64,000 bases of DNA. Source: Nonomuraea jiangxiensis. GTDB taxonomy: Bacteria > Actinomycetota > Actinomycetes > Streptosporangiales > Streptosporangiaceae. A program made the translations under genes and the position numbers. The DNA lies in the NCBI RefSeq assembly GCF_900099965.1, contig NZ_FNDJ01000002.1, positions 62,001 to 126,000 of the forward strand, given 5' to 3'. The notes beneath the pieces were generated by a model. It worked only from the letters and a program-made list of their open reading frames with translations, searched no databases and was not told the origin of the DNA. Position 1 is the stretch's first letter. The number at the start of each line of letters is the position of its first letter. Positions 34,918 through 43,469 of the stretch are shown piece after piece.

Positions 34918-35763
34918 GTGAGCAGTTCATCGTCAGGGGCGGCACTGGGGGAGTTCCTGCGGGCCCGCCGCGCCCGGTTGCACCCTACGGACCTGGGTCT
35001 CCCCGCAGGACCGAGAAAGCGGCGTACGCCAGGCTTACGACGCGAGGAACTCGCGGCTCTGGCCGGGATCAGCATTGATTACTACATGCGCCTGGAACAA
35101 GGCAGGGAATCCAACCCCAGCGGCCCTGTGCTGGACGCACTAGCCCGCGCGCTGCGTCTGGACGACGAGGCAGTCGAGCATCTTTACGCCCTCGCCGACC
35201 ACGCCGCCGGGCGCGTCTCGCGACGCCGCGCCGACCAGGCTGTACGGCCTGGCATCCGCCAGTTGCTGCAGACGCTGCGGCCCTGCCCTGCGTACGTCCG
35301 GAACCGCACCAACGACATCCTGGCCGCCAATCCGGAAGGCCTGGCAGTCCTGGCGGGTATCGACGAGTGGCCCGCCGACCGCCGTAACACCACCCGGTAC
35401 ACCCTCCTTCATCCCACCGCCAGAACCCTGTACACGGACTGGCAGCACGCCGCCGCCATGACTGTCGCCCAGCTCCGTACCGCCGTCGCCGCCGATCCCC
35501 GCGACCCAGGGCTGGCCGCCCTCGTCGCCGAACTCACCGAGGCCAGCCCTATATTCGCCGACCTGTGGCAGCACCACGACATCCACCACCGCCGCACCGA
35601 CCAGAAGACCTTTCACCACCCGGCCGTCGGCACCATCACCTTCACTTACGAAAGCCTCGACACAGGGCCCGACGGCATACGACTCGCCATCTATCAGACC
35701 ACGCCGGGCACGCCCGACCATGAGGCGATGATGCTACTCGCCCTGACGGCAGACCCCAGATAG
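34918..35763 (+). CDS. XRE family regulator with MmyB-like ligand domain
   Basis: In the 281-residue protein, residues 5-80 carry the helix-turn-helix ('RTPGLRREELAALAGISIDY', 'YMRLEQGRESNPS'). The rest is the PAS-like MmyB domain ('TNDILAANPEGLAVLAGI', 'LVAELTEASPIFADLWQHHD'), thought to bind fatty acids. GTG 34918 follows GGCAGG. It is divergent from the SDR module and is probably its regulator. Confidence 0.9.
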   Translation: MSSSSSGAALGEFLRARRARLHPTDLGLPAGPRKRRTPGLRREELAALAGISIDYYMRLEQGRESNPSGPVLDALARALRLDDEAVEHLYALADHAAGRVSRRRADQAVRPGIRQLLQTLRPCPAYVRNRTNDILAANPEGLAVLAGIDEWPADRRNTTRYTLLHPTARTLYTDWQHAAAMTVAQLRTAVAADPRDPGLAALVAELTEASPIFADLWQHHDIHHRRTDQKTFHHPAVGTITFTYESLDTGPDGIRLAIYQTTPGTPDHEAMMLLALTADPR

Positions 35764-35822
35764 CAGATAGGCGGCAACGCCGTACGGGCCCGCCAGCAGC
35801 AGGCCGACGACCGCCGGCGCCG

Positions 35823-36014
35823 CTAGTCCTCGGGCCTCAGGCTCGCGGTGGGCCGGGTGCCGGCCAGCGCGGTCAGACGGGTGAGGGCGGCGGCGTAGCC
35901 GGCGCGGGTAGTGGCGGCCTGCACCTGGTCGAGGAAGCGGCCGACCGCGGCCGCGACACTCTGCCCGCCTGCCAGAGCATCGGAGCTCGGCGCGAGGAAG
36001 GAGACGACCGTCAC
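35823..36014 (-). pseudogene. Tyrosine recombinase N-terminal fragment
   Basis: From GTG 36014 (AGGAG 6 bp upstream) this gives 'VTVVSFLAPSSDALAGGQSV' then 'AAAVGRFLDQVQAATTRAGY', the start and SAM-like core-binding domain of a phage-type integrase. A TAG at 35823-35825 cuts it after 63 codons. Just beyond, the same strand reads a hydrophobic piece of an unrelated protein ('VVGLLLAGPYGVAAYL'), so the catalytic half is gone. Confidence 0.65.
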
Positions 36015-36033
36015 TGCAGCTCCTGCACGTCGA

Positions 36034-36140
36034 TGTGACACATAATGTGGCCGAGTCGCGTCCCGGCCGGCTCGCCGCGAGCTGGGCGTAGTCCCGGCCG
36101 CGAGGGTCAGTGTGACAGATAATTCATATTAACTGTCACA
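36034..36140. repeat. TGTGACA-type inverted motifs, possible recombinase core site
   Basis: A 13-bp motif occurs as TGTGACACATAAT (36034-36046), TGTGACAGATAAT (36111-36123) and, on the other strand, TGTGACAGTTAAT (36128-36140). The last two form inverted 12-bp arms around a 6-bp TTCATA centre, the usual layout of a tyrosine recombinase crossover site, immediately upstream of the truncated recombinase gene. The spot is unusually AT-rich. Confidence 0.5.
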
Positions 36141-36230
36141 ACTGCACTCCGTCCGGCTACCGTGATCGGTAGCCGAGTGGTGGCCGGGTACGCGCTAGGG
36201 GTGGGTGCATACCCGGCCGGTCAGGAGTGG

Positions 36231-36947
36231 TCAGACCGTCCGGGCCGTCAGCAGCTGAACGACGGCTTCGGCCGAGGGCTGGGCCGAGGCGGGGTTCTGG
36301 CCGGTGACGAGGTTGCCGTCGACGACGATCTGGGGGGCAAAGGCGGGTCCGCCGTCGAAGAGCGCGCCGGCCTCGCGCAGTCGGCTCTCCAGCAGCCAGG
36401 GCGCCCTGTCGCCGAAGCCGAGGGCTGTCTCCTCCTCGTCGGTGAAGCCGGTGAGCCTACGGCCGGCGAAGATCCAGCTGCCGTCGGCCTTCTTGGCCGG
36501 CAGGAGCGCGCCGACGCCGTGGCAGACGGCGGCGACGACCTTGTGCGGGTTCGGGGTCAGCGCGGCGTAGATCGCGCCGATGGTGGGGTTGTCGGCGAGG
36601 TCCTCCATGGGGCCGTGGCCGCCGGAGACGTAGACCGTGTCGAAGCCGTCGGGGTCCACGTCCTCCAGTCGGGCGGGGGAGGCGAGAGTGTCGGCGAGGC
36701 CGGTGAGGTAGTCGCGCTGGTTCTGGATCGCAGACTGGTCGTTGTTGTTCATCGGCAGCGACAGGCTGGCCTCGTCGACCGTGGGGGCCACGCCTCCGGG
36801 CGTCGCGATGGTGATGTCGTAGCCGGCTTGGGTGAACACCTGGTGCGGGTGGATGAACTCGCTGGCCCAGAACCCGGTGGGGTGGGCGCTGCCGTCCTTG
36901 AGGGTCCACTTGGATGCGGCCGACACGACCAGCAGGACTGATGTCAT
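36231..36947 (-). CDS. DJ-1/PfpI family protein (type 1 glutamine amidotransferase-like, Hsp31-like)
   Basis: The 238-residue protein from ATG 36947 has a GAGGA site. DJ-1/Hsp31 family features are 'SEFIHPHQVFTQAGYDITIA', YVSGGHGPMEDL and the nucleophile elbow AAVCHGVGALL with the catalytic Cys and adjacent His, plus a C-terminal 'VTGQNPASAQPSAEAV'. Members act as glyoxalase-III/deglycase or chaperones against aldehyde stress, which fits the divergent alcohol dehydrogenase. Confidence 0.92.
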   Translation of the reverse strand: MTSVLLVVSAASKWTLKDGSAHPTGFWASEFIHPHQVFTQAGYDITIATPGGVAPTVDEASLSLPMNNNDQSAIQNQRDYLTGLADTLASPARLEDVDPDGFDTVYVSGGHGPMEDLADNPTIGAIYAALTPNPHKVVAAVCHGVGALLPAKKADGSWIFAGRRLTGFTDEEETALGFGDRAPWLLESRLREAGALFDGGPAFAPQIVVDGNLVTGQNPASAQPSAEAVVQLLTARTV

Positions 36948-36980
36948 GGTGATCCTCTTTCTTGGGATCCGAAGCCCGGC

Positions 36981-37119
36981 GTTATGACTTAAACCTAGAC
37001 GCAGATAACGCCCATCGACAAGAGCGCCCCGAAAAACGCGACTTCTTTGCAGATAAAATGCCATCAGATGCCCCAGGTGCTCTCATGGATGTTAGTGGCT
37101 AATCTGATACTGTCATAAC
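36981..37119. promoter_or_regulatory. Divergent promoter with GTTATGAC inverted pair
   Basis: GTTATGAC (36981-36988) lies in front of the DJ-1-type gene, and its reverse complement GTCATAAC (37112-37119) lies in front of the alcohol dehydrogenase. The AT-rich gap of 236 bp between starts holds both, which suggests one regulator acting on both promoters. No regulator gene is adjacent. Confidence 0.5.
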
Positions 37120-37183
37120 TAAATCGCTGCAGCGTTTCTGTGCAGCGCGGCGCCGATGGCGCCTGTCCGTCATGAGGAGAGCC

Positions 37184-38206
37184 ATGTCCAGCACCATCCG
37201 CGCTGTACAGATTCCCGAGATCAACGGCCCACTCGGCCTCACTGACCTGACCAGGCCCGAACCTGGGGCTAGTCAGGTGCGGATCACCGTGGAAGCCTGC
37301 GGGGTCTGCCACAGCGACCACAACATCGCCCGAGGTGACTTCGGCGACGGGCCGTTCCCGCTGACTCCCGGCCACGAGATCGCGGGCCGCATCGACGCCG
37401 TCGGCGCGGGCGTCGACGGCTGGGAGCGCGGCGACCGCGTCGCCGTGGGTTGGTTCGGCGGCAACTGCGGTCACTGCCTCACATGCCGGGAGGGGGACCA
37501 GATCAACTGCATCAACGGGCAGGTCCCGGGTGTCTCCTACCAGGGTGGTTACGCCGAAGCCCTGGTCGTCCCGGTCAGCGCTCTGGCGCGCATCCCCGAC
37601 GGGCTGTCCGCCGTCGAGGCCGCGCCGATGGGCTGCGCGGGCGTGACGGTCTTCAACGCTTTGCGCCGTACCTCCGCCTGGCCCGGGGACCTGGTGGCCA
37701 TCCTCGGCCTCGGCGGCCTCGGGCACCTGGCCGTGCAGTTCGCCCACAAGATGGGCTTCAACACCGCCGTGATCGCCCGCGGCCCCGGCAAGGAGTCCCT
37801 CGCCAGGGAACTCGGCGCAGACCACTACATCGACAGCACCGCGCAGAACGTCGCGCAGGCCCTGCAGGCCCTCGGCGGCGCGAAGGTCGTGCTGGCCACC
37901 ATCACCGAGCCCTCGGCCATGAGCCCTGCCATCGACGGACTGCGGGCACGCGGCGAGTTCGTCGTCGTCGGCGCGTCTCCGGAGAAGCTCGAAGTCAGCC
38001 CCTACCAGCTCATCTCAGGCCAAAAGACGCTCCGGGGCCACGCATCGGGCACCTCCCGGGAAGTCGAGGAGACCTTGCGCTTCGCCGCACAATCCGGCGT
38101 CCGCGCGATGGTCGAAGTCGCACCGCTGGATGACGCCCCGCAGGCCTTCAGCAAGATGCTGGTCGGAGACGCCCGCTTCCGGATGGTCCTCACCACCGGC
38201 CTGTAA
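37184..38206 (+). CDS. Zinc-dependent alcohol dehydrogenase (MDR superfamily)
   Basis: The protein has 340 residues from ATG 37184 (GAGGAG site; ATG 37172 is a weaker start). The GroES-like domain has CGVCHSDHN (catalytic zinc) and GHEIAGRIDAVG. The structural-zinc loop keeps 'CGHCLTCREGDQINC'. The NAD domain contains AILGLGGLGHLAVQFAHKMG. This is the AdhA/propanol-preferring type reducing or oxidising small aldehydes and alcohols. It probably acts with the divergent DJ-1-like protein in aldehyde detoxification and is followed by a strong hairpin. Confidence 0.93.
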   Translation: MSSTIRAVQIPEINGPLGLTDLTRPEPGASQVRITVEACGVCHSDHNIARGDFGDGPFPLTPGHEIAGRIDAVGAGVDGWERGDRVAVGWFGGNCGHCLTCREGDQINCINGQVPGVSYQGGYAEALVVPVSALARIPDGLSAVEAAPMGCAGVTVFNALRRTSAWPGDLVAILGLGGLGHLAVQFAHKMGFNTAVIARGPGKESLARELGADHYIDSTAQNVAQALQALGGAKVVLATITEPSAMSPAIDGLRARGEFVVVGASPEKLEVSPYQLISGQKTLRGHASGTSREVEETLRFAAQSGVRAMVEVAPLDDAPQAFSKMLVGDARFRMVLTTGL

Positions 38207-38212
38207 CCAAGC

Positions 38213-38249
38213 CTGAGGGCCGGACGACCACACAGAGGCCGGCCCTCAG
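38213..38249 (+). terminator. Hairpin terminator after alcohol dehydrogenase
   Basis: A perfect 11-bp stem, CTGAGGGCCGG/CCGGCCCTCAG, with a 15-nt loop starts 7 bp after the stop codon. Confidence 0.75.
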
Positions 38250-38384
38250 CACACCGCCCAACGCCCGTCCCGCGCGGCCGGCCGAGGCGCACCCACCGCA
38301 TCGCCACCCAGAGCAACATGACCCGCATGGGCGTCCGGCACCGCGGCGGCGGACGCCAGCCCCACCATCACCTGGGAGCCAACG

Positions 38385-39820
38385 GTGAACCTGCCCGAAG
38401 CCGCACCGACCCGGATGCTGCTGGACGGACAGTGGACCGGCGGCGCCGGCACCTTCCCCGTCCTCAACCCCTCAACCGGCGAACCGATCACCCACGTGCC
38501 GCGCGCCTCCACCGATGACGTCGCCCGCGCTATTGACGCGGCCGCGCAGGCCCAGGCCGAATGGGCCGCACGCCCACCCCGCGAGCGCGCCGAGGTACTA
38601 CGCCGCGCCTTCGAACTGACGGTCGCGCACCAGGACGAACTCGCCCTCGTCATGGCCCTGGAGATGGGCAAGACCCTCAAGGACGCCCACAGCGAGGCCG
38701 CCTACGTCGGCGAGTTCTTCCGCTGGTTCTCCGAGGAAGCCGTCCGCATCGGCGGCGAACTGCGCCGGACCCCGTCCGGCACCAATCGCATCCTGACCTT
38801 CCGCAAGCCGATCGGCGTCGCCCTCCTCCTCACGCCGTGGAACTTCCCCGCCGCCATGGCGACCCGCAAGATCGCCCCAGCTCTCGCCGCCGGGTGCTCG
38901 GTGGTACTCAAGCCAGTCTCCGACACCCCGCTGACGGCGCTGCTGATCGCCAAGCTGCTGCAGGACGCCGGCGCCCCACCCGGCGTGGTGAACGTCCTGA
39001 CCACGGACAAGGCCGGCGAATTCGTCACCACAGCCCTGAGCGACGCCCGCGTGCACAAACTGTCGTTCACGGGCTCCACCGGGGTCGGGCGGACCCTGCT
39101 CAAGCAGGCCGCCGACCATGTCCTGAACACCTCCATGGAGCTCGGCGGCAACGGGCCCTTCATCGTCCTGGAGGACGCGGAGCTGGATGCCGCCGTGGAG
39201 GGCGCGATGCTCGCCAAGCCCCGCAACGGAGGCCAGGCCTGCACTGCGGCGAACCGCTTCCTCGTACACCAGAGCGTGGCCGACGAGTTCGCCCAACGAC
39301 TCGCCGCGCGCATGGGCGCCCTGCGGATCGGGCCCGGCACCGACCCGGCCACCGAACTCGGTCCGATGATCAACGCGCGAGCCGTGGACGGGATCGCGGA
39401 CAAGGTCGACCGGTCCGTGGCCGTGGGCGCCCGAGCCGTCATCGGTGCAGCACGCCTCGACCGCAGCGGCTTCTTCTACCCGGCGACGGTCCTTACCGAC
39501 GTCCCCCGGGACTCCGCCATGGCAACCGAGGAGATCTTCGGCCCCGTCGCACCGATCATCCCCGTCAAGGACGACGAGGACGCCGTCAAACTCGCCAACG
39601 CCACGGAGTTCGGCCTTACCTCATACGTCTACGGCTCACTCGCCCGCGGACTGCGCGTCGCCGAACGTCTCGAAGTCGGCATGGTGGGCCTCAACCGTGG
39701 TCTCGTGTCCGACCCGGCAGCCCTTCGGGGGCGTGAAGGAGTCCGGACTGGGATGAGAAGGCGGCTACGAAGGCATCGACGCCTACCTGGAAACCACCTA
39801 CGTGGCGACCGACTGGTAGT
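38385..39820 (+). pseudogene. Succinate-semialdehyde-type aldehyde dehydrogenase, C-terminus broken
   Basis: Residues 1-440 are an intact NAD(P)-dependent ALDH: 'TPWNFPAAMATRKIAPALAA', SFTGSTGVGR, the catalytic Glu in MELGGNGPF and the nucleophile GGQACTAANRF. Near 39720 one base is missing, turning ...DPAAPFGGVKESG into a foreign frame that runs to 39872. In the original frame a TGA (39754-39756) replaces the Arg codon after GLG, followed by the normal ending 'EGGYEGIDAYLETTYVATDW' and TAG at 39818. These two lesions remove the last helix and oligomerisation strand. GTG 38385 start. Confidence 0.8.
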
Positions 39821-40055
39821 TGTCTGCAGCAACAACCTTGTGCCAGCCTCTTCCTGCTGGCCAGGCCTGTAGGCCAGCCCCACGACTACCTGTCGGCCGA
39901 CCGCAAGTCGGTGCCCAAAGTCCTTGCTCCGGCGGTGTCGTATGAGGCTGCTGAGGACAGGTCGAAGACCACCATCCCGCTGGGGGCGTCCGCGCGCGGA
40001 CACCCCCAGCAGCCGCGAGTCCTCCCGGGCACCCGTGGCATGTCGTGCCCATGGC
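39821..40055. other. Gap between ALDH relic and CGNR gene, no gene seen
   Basis: No reading frame with recognisable features occurs here. The stretch is GC-rich up to about 40050 and then becomes AT-richer at the CGNR promoter. Confidence 0.4.
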
Positions 40056-40077
40056 GTTAGTACTTAGCTGCTAACGA
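40056..40077. promoter_or_regulatory. Inverted repeat upstream of CGNR regulator
   Basis: CGTTAG-TACTTAGCTG-CTAACG is a perfect 6-bp inverted repeat about 100 bp before the GTG of the CGNR gene. It is a plausible autoregulatory operator; the second CGNR gene at 56618 has a similar CTAACC/GGTTAG pair. Confidence 0.5.
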
Positions 40078-40179
40078 TTTCCTGAGTCTGGGGGAATGCG
40101 TTATGCGTGATCTCTGTTCACTCATCGCAGGCAGATCAGAGCTGAAGTAAGCTCTACGGCAGCAGGAGGTGGATGGGCA

Positions 40180-40791
40180 GTGCAGGAGACAACGGCAACC
40201 CGTGGCCCTTTGACTGCGCCAAACGCAGCCGGCTTGGTGCTGGGGTTCGTCAACACACGGGCGACAGGCAACGGGGATCCCGAGCGGCTGGGTGACGCCC
40301 ACGCCCTGCGAGCCTGGGCCGAAGAGGCTGTCATCGACCTGGGCGACTGGGTGCTCTCCGACGCAGACGCGGCATCCGCACGCGACCTTCGACAGGCGCT
40401 CGTCACCATCCTGCTCGCCCATGTCGACGTGCAGGAACCCGCGGGGGCGCTGGCCGAGGCGGAACAGCGCCTTCGCCAGGCGGCTGCACTGCACCCTCTC
40501 CAGCCGGTGATCACCGCTGATGGATGCGAGTTCATCTCCGCACAGCAGGGCATACCAGGGATGTTCGGGACGATCTTCGCTGCGATCGCCGACATTGCCC
40601 AGCGGAACATGTGGTCACGCATGAAGATGTGCCGCAACCTCCCCTGCCACGTCGGCTTCTTCGACAAAACGCGCAACTCCTCAGGCCTGTACTGCAGCCC
40701 CAGCTGCAGCAGCCAAGTGACCATGCGCGCATACCGCGAACGACAGAAGGCAGGCCAAGGAACCCCGAATACGAGCACGATGAAGCATTGA
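40180..40791 (+). CDS. CGNR-type zinc finger regulator (ABATE domain)
   Basis: The 203-residue protein has an N-terminal ABATE-like domain ('GLVLGFVNTRATGNGDPERL', with paired 'LRQALVTILLAHV' helices) and a C-terminal treble-clef zinc finger with cysteines in CRNLPCHVGFFDK and LYCSPSCSSQVTMRAYRER. The signature CGNR is CSSQ here, a divergent version. Such proteins are probable ligand-responsive DNA-binding regulators. GTG 40180 follows GGAGGTG. Confidence 0.82.
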   Translation: MQETTATRGPLTAPNAAGLVLGFVNTRATGNGDPERLGDAHALRAWAEEAVIDLGDWVLSDADAASARDLRQALVTILLAHVDVQEPAGALAEAEQRLRQAAALHPLQPVITADGCEFISAQQGIPGMFGTIFAAIADIAQRNMWSRMKMCRNLPCHVGFFDKTRNSSGLYCSPSCSSQVTMRAYRERQKAGQGTPNTSTMKH

Positions 40792-40939
40792 TGAGGAGCG
40801 TCTCGTCAGCGTGGCCTGCTCATCTGCGTGGCCTGCTCATCTGCTCAGCCAGGCGGCGCTTGGATCTGACGTACTGCACATGGCGCTCATGATCGCGCAG
40901 CACAGCTCACCGACCACCTCCTGGCCTCATTCGGGCGCG

Positions 40940-41377
40940 TCACGGACATGCGCACGACGCGTCGTTGCAGCAGCGATCACCGGCAGGCAGGTCCGGCGCG
41001 TACGTGCCGAGGTGGTCCTGCCGGGCGGCCTGCCACGGCTGCACTGTCCACCCGCCCGTACCCAACCGGTGGCACAACACCAGCACGTTCGAGCGCTCAA
41101 TGAAAGCGAAGCGGGCCCGGCCCAGCCGCCCGCGTGTGGCCGCGACCTCCTCCGATGTCGACCCTGGCACCGCAATGAGCAACTCCACGTCCTGCGGCGA
41201 TAGCCGCCAGGTCATCGCCTCGGGCAGCTGCTCGCGCATCGGATCGTAGAGCTGTCCGACCGCTGGCGGCGGATCGCTCCAGAGCATGCACATCCGCAGC
41301 GTGCTCTGCTCGCCCGGACCCGCCACCTGTCCGCCCTCGTTGGCGAGGGTGAGCTCGCCCCCACCGACCAGTAGCAC
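40940..41377 (-). CDS. Hypothetical protein
   Basis: The 145-residue ORF has good protein composition up to about residue 130: 'LYDPMREQLPEAMTWRLSPQ', 'DVELLIAVPGSTSEEVAATR', 'ARFAFIERSNVLVLCHRLGT' and GGWTVQPWQAARQ. No catalytic motif, span or signal peptide is seen and I do not recognise the family. It is divergent from the two-gene unit at 41424. GTG 41377 start. Confidence 0.55.
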   Translation of the reverse strand: MLLVGGGELTLANEGGQVAGPGEQSTLRMCMLWSDPPPAVGQLYDPMREQLPEAMTWRLSPQDVELLIAVPGSTSEEVAATRGRLGRARFAFIERSNVLVLCHRLGTGGWTVQPWQAARQDHLGTYAPDLPAGDRCCNDASCACP

Positions 41378-41423
41378 ACGCGTTCCGGTGGCGCATGCCG
41401 AGAGGGCCGATCAGACTCAGAGG

Positions 41424-41897
41424 ATGAGCGCGTCAGGCAGCCAGTACGCCTTCGTGATCGAGACGAAGGACAACCTGGACGGATCATGGTCGTGGATCAC
41501 GGACTACGGCGACGCCGACAACCCCGTAGTAGGGCGCGGCGTGATCGACGACGCTCCAGGAAGCCCGCATGACTTCGGCCGGGCGACGTTCGACGCCTAC
41601 TTGGATCGCCTAGCCGCCGTCTCGCCCGAAGCGGTCGAGTACTTCTTGTTCGAGGACGACTACGACACGTGGTGGCGCATCCGGGTCTGGGACGTTCCCG
41701 CGACCGGCTACGACCAGAGGAGCTCCGTCCCTCCGCCCGGCGATCGCGCTCGCCTGCAGTACCCGCTCGCCATGACCGCTGACGGGATCCAGCCGCGGGC
41801 CACGAGCACCTGGCCAGGCACCGTGGTTCGCAAGCGGCTGCAGGCCAAACAGGCCGCGCAGCAGGCCGCCGGCAGGCGACCAGGAGACGGCGCGTGA
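41424..41897 (+). CDS. Hypothetical protein, first of a coupled pair
   Basis: The 157-residue acidic protein begins 'SQYAFVIETKDNLDGSWSWI' and contains 'VEYFLFEDDYDTWWRIRVWD', then a basic Lys/Gln/Ala-rich C-terminal helix. The family is unknown. ATG 41424 has an AGAGG site. The stop overlaps the GTG of the next gene, so the pair should be made in equal amounts. Confidence 0.6.
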   Translation: MSASGSQYAFVIETKDNLDGSWSWITDYGDADNPVVGRGVIDDAPGSPHDFGRATFDAYLDRLAAVSPEAVEYFLFEDDYDTWWRIRVWDVPATGYDQRSSVPPPGDRARLQYPLAMTADGIQPRATSTWPGTVVRKRLQAKQAAQQAAGRRPGDGA

Positions 41898-42331
41898 CGG
41901 CGCGGGAAGAGGAGCTGATCTGGTGCGAGGTGCGCCTGGACGACGTTGCCGGTGTCGTCGGCTCCTACGAGCTGTGGAAGGACGGGCCTTGGTACCACCG
42001 CGTTGACTGGCACCGGGTCTGCGAGGCCTTCGACGGCTTCCTGCAGCGCAACGCCGTGGACGGAGTCGTCACGGATCTTCCCGCCCGGTTGCGCGAGGTC
42101 GAGGAGCGGCTTGGCCAGCGTGAGCGGGAGGGACTACGCGCCCTCGTTCTCGAGCCCATCACCATCACGCAGGTACAGCTCACCAACGGCGGCCATCGGC
42201 TGGCGGCCATGTGGCAGCAGGGCGTCCGCGTCGTGCCAGGGCTCTTCTGCCGGGGTGATGTCGGCGCATCCATCACCCCCGACCAGGTGTATCCGACGCC
42301 GCAGACCGTTCCGCGGATCAGCCGTTCGTGA
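41894..42331 (+). CDS. Hypothetical protein with ParB-like NGGHR motif
   Basis: The 145-residue protein has 'ELIWCEVRLDDVAGVVGSYE', a helical region and 'ITITQVQLTNGGHRLAAMWQ' then QGVRVVPG. The NGGHRLAA segment resembles the catalytic/CTP-binding motif of ParB/sulfiredoxin-fold proteins (N-G-x-H-R). A partner role with the coupled upstream protein is likely. The 3' end overlaps the convergent acetyltransferase gene by 14 bp. Confidence 0.55.
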   Translation: MTAREEELIWCEVRLDDVAGVVGSYELWKDGPWYHRVDWHRVCEAFDGFLQRNAVDGVVTDLPARLREVEERLGQREREGLRALVLEPITITQVQLTNGGHRLAAMWQQGVRVVPGLFCRGDVGASITPDQVYPTPQTVPRISRS

Positions 42332-42857
42332 TGTGGGGGCAGACCCTGCGCTGCTGGTAGCCGCCGGGCACGCCGGCGCCGACGGCGGCCCAGAACGGCC
42401 GGGATTCGCGGAAGTGGCCGCCGAGGGTGTGCCAGGACAGTCCCGGGTGCTCGGCGCGCAGCTGGGCGAGGGCGGCGCTGGCCAGTCCGCATCTTTGGTA
42501 CTCGGGCATGGTGTAGGGGTGTTCGACCCAGCCGAGGCGGCAGCGGCGGCAGAGGTGGTAGTCGACCGCGAAGGCGTGCTCACGGCCCAGGATGGCGGCG
42601 CGCGTCCGCCATCCATCGCTCCGCTCGCCTGAGACCATGTCCTGCCACGGCGCGTCCCTAACAGCAGCGACCGGTCGGCCGCGGCGCCGGCCGGACAGCC
42701 CCCACCTGATCCACTGGAGGAGTGCGCGCCATGGCTCCGCGTCGGGATCCCGGCCCACCACATGGACCTGCCCCGCCAGGCGCCGGGCCGCTTCGCGGGC
42801 GGCTTCCGCCGCGGCCCCGGCTATTCGGTCCGCATAGTGGCCCCGCTTGCACTTCAC
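42318..42857 (-). CDS. GNAT-like acetyltransferase with CxxC motif
   Basis: From GTG 42857 the protein has 179 residues. The C-terminal half has 'DYHLCRRCRLGWVEHPYTMP', 'YQRCGLASAALAQLRAEHPG' (acetyl-CoA loop Q/R-x-x-G-x-A) and 'RESRPFWAAVGAGVPGGYQQ', a GNAT fold preceded by a zinc-type Cys pair. The substrate is unknown. The frame is open upstream to 43025, but that part has no protein-like features. Confidence 0.65.
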   Translation of the reverse strand: MKCKRGHYADRIAGAAAEAAREAARRLAGQVHVVGRDPDAEPWRALLQWIRWGLSGRRRGRPVAAVRDAPWQDMVSGERSDGWRTRAAILGREHAFAVDYHLCRRCRLGWVEHPYTMPEYQRCGLASAALAQLRAEHPGLSWHTLGGHFRESRPFWAAVGAGVPGGYQQRRVCPHITNG

Positions 42858-43005
42858 CGCGCCATGCTGGAGCAAAGTGCTGCCGCCGCCGACAGCGCCG
42901 GCCCGGCTGAGCGCAAGGCGCACCGGGTGTACGCCGCCCGTGTTACGGCCGTCGAGGCCACCCAGGCACATAGGCCGTGACCTCGGACAACCCTTCGGCG
43001 AGACA

Positions 43006-43073
43006 CATCCGAACGAAAAAGTCACGGCAAGCCGCTCAACTCCGCTCTGCTAACGGGACTTTTCGTTCGGATG
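43006..43073. repeat. Near-perfect 17-bp inverted repeat
   Basis: CATCCGAACGAAAAAGTC (43006-43023) and GACTTTTCGTTCGGATG (43057-43073) are inverted copies differing by one A, separated by 33 bp. This could be a transcription hairpin, an operator or the ends of a tiny element. Confidence 0.6.
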
Positions 43074-43245
43074 CTCGTCATGCCCCGACTGGAAAAAGCG
43101 CAATCCGCTCCTGGGCCCGAGCCTCGGCCCCATCAAGGGAACGCCCAGGCATGGAACCTACGCGTACCTGCTCGGCACGGTCTACCTCTGGGCCAAAGAC
43201 GTCAGTTGGTACGACTTGGAAAACTCATGGGGCGAGCGTTTTTAG
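43054..43245 (+). pseudogene. Unassigned protein fragment
   Basis: After a TAA at 43051-43053 the frame reads 'CPDWKKRNPLLGPSLGPIKG', then 'TYAYLLGTVYLWAKDVSWYD' and LENSWGERF to a TAG. Composition (aromatic, Lys, Asp) is protein-like but there is no start codon with a ribosome-binding site. It is a leftover C-terminus of an unknown protein. Confidence 0.35.
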
Positions 43246-43469
43246 CCGGCCGCGGTCTTCCACCGATCCATGACCGCGGCGTAGCGCGTCGGGGGTTAGC
43301 GCGGGCGGCGGGGATGCTCTGGGCCGGTGACGGCGGTCGGTCCGGTGAGGGTCTCGGCAGACGCGGCGCGGGCTGCACCGGCGAACCCCGGGGGATCGAG
43401 GACATCGACGGAGGGCGGAGGCGACATGGCGAGGGTGACGGTGCTGGACAGTGCCGCCATGGTCAACCA

